From the NCBI GenBank assembly GCA_947499735.1, contig CANMPP010000001.1, positions 124,001 to 188,000 of the forward strand: DNA of 64,000 nt. The letters run 5' to 3'. This document shows positions 62,169 to 64,000 of this stretch, piece by piece. The notes under the pieces are model-generated. The model was not told the DNA's origin. It worked only from the letters and a program-made list of their open reading frames with translations, and did no database searches. The translations under genes were made by a program, and so were the position numbers. This DNA comes from an uncultured Pelagimonas sp. (GTDB lineage Bacteria; Pseudomonadota; Alphaproteobacteria; Rhodobacterales; Rhodobacteraceae). Every line of letters begins with the position of its first letter. The first letter of the stretch is position 1.

Positions 62169-63707
62169 ATGAATGAATTGCTTTCCCAAACCACGGATCT
62201 GGACGCATTGCGCCAAGAAGCTAAACTTTTGCAGCGTGGCTTTATCGCGGGTGACGTAAAGGCCCGCTCTTGGGTCAACCTATATCTCAGCGGGAAAAAA
62301 ACGGATCAGCTTAGGCGGGCTGATTTTCTGTTTATCGTCGCGCGAGAGCGGGGGTTTTCCAGTTGGCCTGCCCTGAAAATGGCCGCAGAGACACAAGGTC
62401 TGGACCGCGCAGAAAAAGTGCAGCGCCTGAAGGTTGCATTGTATAGCGGCAATAACGCCCTAGTGCAGGTTCTTTTAGATCAAGTCCCGGACTTGGCCAA
62501 AGGTCTTTTGGGGTTAGAAGTGGCCTTATATGACGTGCAGGCTGTCCGTGCTGCATTGGACAAAGATCCGACATTGGCCGTGAAAATGATGGGTCCACGT
62601 AGCCCCATCCTACATTTGGCGTTTTCCAAATGGCATCAGGCGCGTCCAGATCTGCGGGACGATATGTTGGAAATTGCGCGTTTGCTGTTGGCACATGGGG
62701 CGGATGTGAATGACGGGGAACCTGTTGGTCCCGACGGGCATAAACTGTCCGCGCTTTATGGGGCGATCGGTCATGCGAATAATATGGTCTTGGGGCAATT
62801 CCTGCTAGATCATGGTGCAAACCCCAATGACGGTGAATCACTGTATCATGCGATCGAGCTTGGCCATCATGATGGGTTGCGGATGTTGCTAAAGGCTGGT
62901 GCCGATCCCAAAGATACCAACGCGCTGCCCCGCGCCATGGATTTTCATGATCATGATGCGGTTGCTTTGCTGTTGGAACATGGTGCGGATGTGAATGTGT
63001 TTCATGACGCAGCTATTGGCCGTGAGCGCCCTTACACGGTGCCAGCCCTGCATCAGGCAGGGCGGCGATATTGTGATGCCCGTATGGTCAAACTGCTTTT
63101 AGAGGCGGGGGCTGATGCATCCTACCTTTGGCAGGGCACGTCGGCCTATGCGACGGCGCGGGTTTATGGAAATGGCGAAATGGTCAGGGTGTTTGACGCA
63201 CAAAATTTGATACATCCCCTGTCGCCTCAGGAAACTATTCTGGCGGCGGCGGCCGATGGGCGGGACATTGATAAATATCTCGACCCTGATCAGCTATCAC
63301 CGCTCTTTGCGACGATATTGCATGACCTATGCGCGATGCCGGATCGGTTGGAGCATATTCGTCGATTGATCGAGGCCGGAATGCCTTGGGATGGCGTTGA
63401 TGGGATGGGTATGTCGCCTGTTATGATGGCGGGATGGAATGGTCTGCCCGACATAGTGAAATACCTGTTGGCGCAAAAACCTGATCTATCGCGGGTGAAT
63501 AAATATGGGGGCACCTTGATGGGAACGATCCTAAACGGTGCGCATAATGCGCCAGATCGGGATCAGCGCGATCATATTGCTTGCCTTCAACTGGCCTTGG
63601 AAGAGGGCATGGTTCTGTCGCGCAAAGACATGGCTTATATCACGCGCGAAGATATGCGGTCTTTCGTAGAAGATTGGGCCAATAACCACCCAAGTCAGGT
63701 GGTGTGA
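62169..63707 (+). CDS. Ankyrin-repeat protein
   Basis: Cytoplasmic protein of 512 residues. The first ~70 residues (LDALRQEAKLLQRGF, then FLFIVARERGFSSWPALKMA) are an N-terminal module recurrent in bacterial ankyrin proteins (the L-x-x-EA-x2-L ... GF-x-SW-P-x-L pattern). Ankyrin repeats follow from about residue 145, for example ARLLLAHGADVNDGE, LGQFLLDHGANPNDGE, LRMLLKAGADPKDTN, VALLLEHGADVN and VKLLLEAGADASY. Likely a protein-protein scaffold. No signal peptide. Partners unknown; it is a single gene. Confidence 0.85.
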   Translation: MNELLSQTTDLDALRQEAKLLQRGFIAGDVKARSWVNLYLSGKKTDQLRRADFLFIVARERGFSSWPALKMAAETQGLDRAEKVQRLKVALYSGNNALVQVLLDQVPDLAKGLLGLEVALYDVQAVRAALDKDPTLAVKMMGPRSPILHLAFSKWHQARPDLRDDMLEIARLLLAHGADVNDGEPVGPDGHKLSALYGAIGHANNMVLGQFLLDHGANPNDGESLYHAIELGHHDGLRMLLKAGADPKDTNALPRAMDFHDHDAVALLLEHGADVNVFHDAAIGRERPYTVPALHQAGRRYCDARMVKLLLEAGADASYLWQGTSAYATARVYGNGEMVRVFDAQNLIHPLSPQETILAAAADGRDIDKYLDPDQLSPLFATILHDLCAMPDRLEHIRRLIEAGMPWDGVDGMGMSPVMMAGWNGLPDIVKYLLAQKPDLSRVNKYGGTLMGTILNGAHNAPDRDQRDHIACLQLALEEGMVLSRKDMAYITREDMRSFVEDWANNHPSQVV

Positions 63708-64000
63708 CACATCTATGACGTGATCGGCAGAGGTCGACGGCCTCTGCTGGTCATACGCAACGTTCTTATCAGTGAGATCAGATAATTATTCAGCTCTGCA
63801 CACAAAAGGCTATCTGAATACGCAAATTTTTGCCACAGTGCCTCAAGAACTCGGATGGGACGGTGCTTATGTTTGTCCATAAGGCTGTAGCCATTTTCAA
63901 AACGAGCTGAAGACACGGGGTAGGTGCTGCGTGTTCAATCCGCGCAGGCCGAAGTGAATGGGCCAACCATGCGCTTCGGGCCATAGATAGGTTTGCATAT
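63708..64000. other. Right-edge non-coding or unassigned stretch
   Basis: GCAGAGG/CCTCTGC (63727-63733/63741-63747) is a hairpin after the ankyrin stop without a U-tail. Two short minus-strand frames (63713-63916 and 63790-63984) overlap each other, have no good start sites and are not recognisable. I assign no gene here. Confidence 0.4.

Noticed and set aside
63713-63984. Two overlapping short minus-strand frames at the right edge
   Set aside because: Neither has a good start or family likeness, and they overlap in different frames; a remnant gene continuing outside the window cannot be tested.
1-64000. Mobile elements, CRISPR arrays, defence islands
   Set aside because: No transposase, integrase other than housekeeping XerC, terminal inverted repeats, tandem spacer-repeat arrays or phage genes were seen.

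Overview
The window is a 64-kb stretch of a circular-chromosome-type core region from an alphaproteobacterium, most likely Rhodobacterales (Roseobacter group). This rests on the protein sequences (DUF3576 lipoprotein, DUF484-XerC pair, DUF1244, TrcR/DUF1013, TIGR02186 beside a TauE/SafE exporter), the leuS-lptE-holA and nfuA-tsaB-rimI gene orders, and a moderate G+C content with many tightly overlapping operons. I see no insertion sequence, prophage, CRISPR array, rRNA or convincing tRNA. The left edge cuts ftsK.

Layout: 0-9.5 kb holds the ftsK C-terminus, lolA, a lysozyme-like lipoprotein, hspQ, a yggS-ribF-ycgN-ltaE operon on the minus strand, a porin, a DUF3576 lipoprotein and a GT4 glycosyltransferase. 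9.5-19.2 kb holds leuS-lptE-holA, a GST, a LysE exporter, DUF1244, pyk and DUF484-xerC. 19.4-24.7 kb is a sulfonate/acetate block: tpa diverges from a MaoC-PTA fusion and ackA, followed by an S49 peptidase, a 52-residue zinc-ribbon-like membrane peptide and a Ca2+/Na+ antiporter. 25.6-30.8 kb has an SDR, uvrC, a GNAT and TIGR02186 with a TauE/SafE exporter. 30.9-35.7 kb is a BMP-type nucleoside ABC importer. 35.9-39.1 kb has nfuA-tsaB-rimI, a UspA and a DUF481 outer-membrane protein. 39.4-47.1 kb has an aldo/keto reductase, EamA, PhzF, glyA, nadK and maeB. 47.3-51.8 kb is the cdd-deoA-deoB-add-upp nucleoside salvage operon. The rest carries a degenerate M48-like membrane protein, a sulfotransferase, DUF1294, RNase T2, trcR, an outer-membrane barrel, ybaB-recR, rpiB, a second LysE, a GFA enzyme, an orphan two-TM protein, dnaX and an ankyrin protein.

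How the genes work together: the BMP importer and the cdd-deoA-deoB-add-upp operon together describe nucleoside uptake and catabolism to sugar phosphates and free bases. Tpa, the PTA fusion, AckA and the TauE/SafE exporter fit taurine breakdown (acetyl phosphate plus sulfite), although xsc and tauABC are not in the window. MaeB and pyk connect this acetyl flux to pyruvate metabolism.

The most interesting non-coding signals are: a 15-bp palindrome matching the Irr iron-control element next to a near-consensus promoter for nfuA; a two-copy direct repeat upstream of tpa matching the TauR operator; structured leaders with mutually exclusive hairpins in front of leuS and trcR; and a lolA start codon directly behind an intrinsic terminator hairpin that contains its ribosome binding site.
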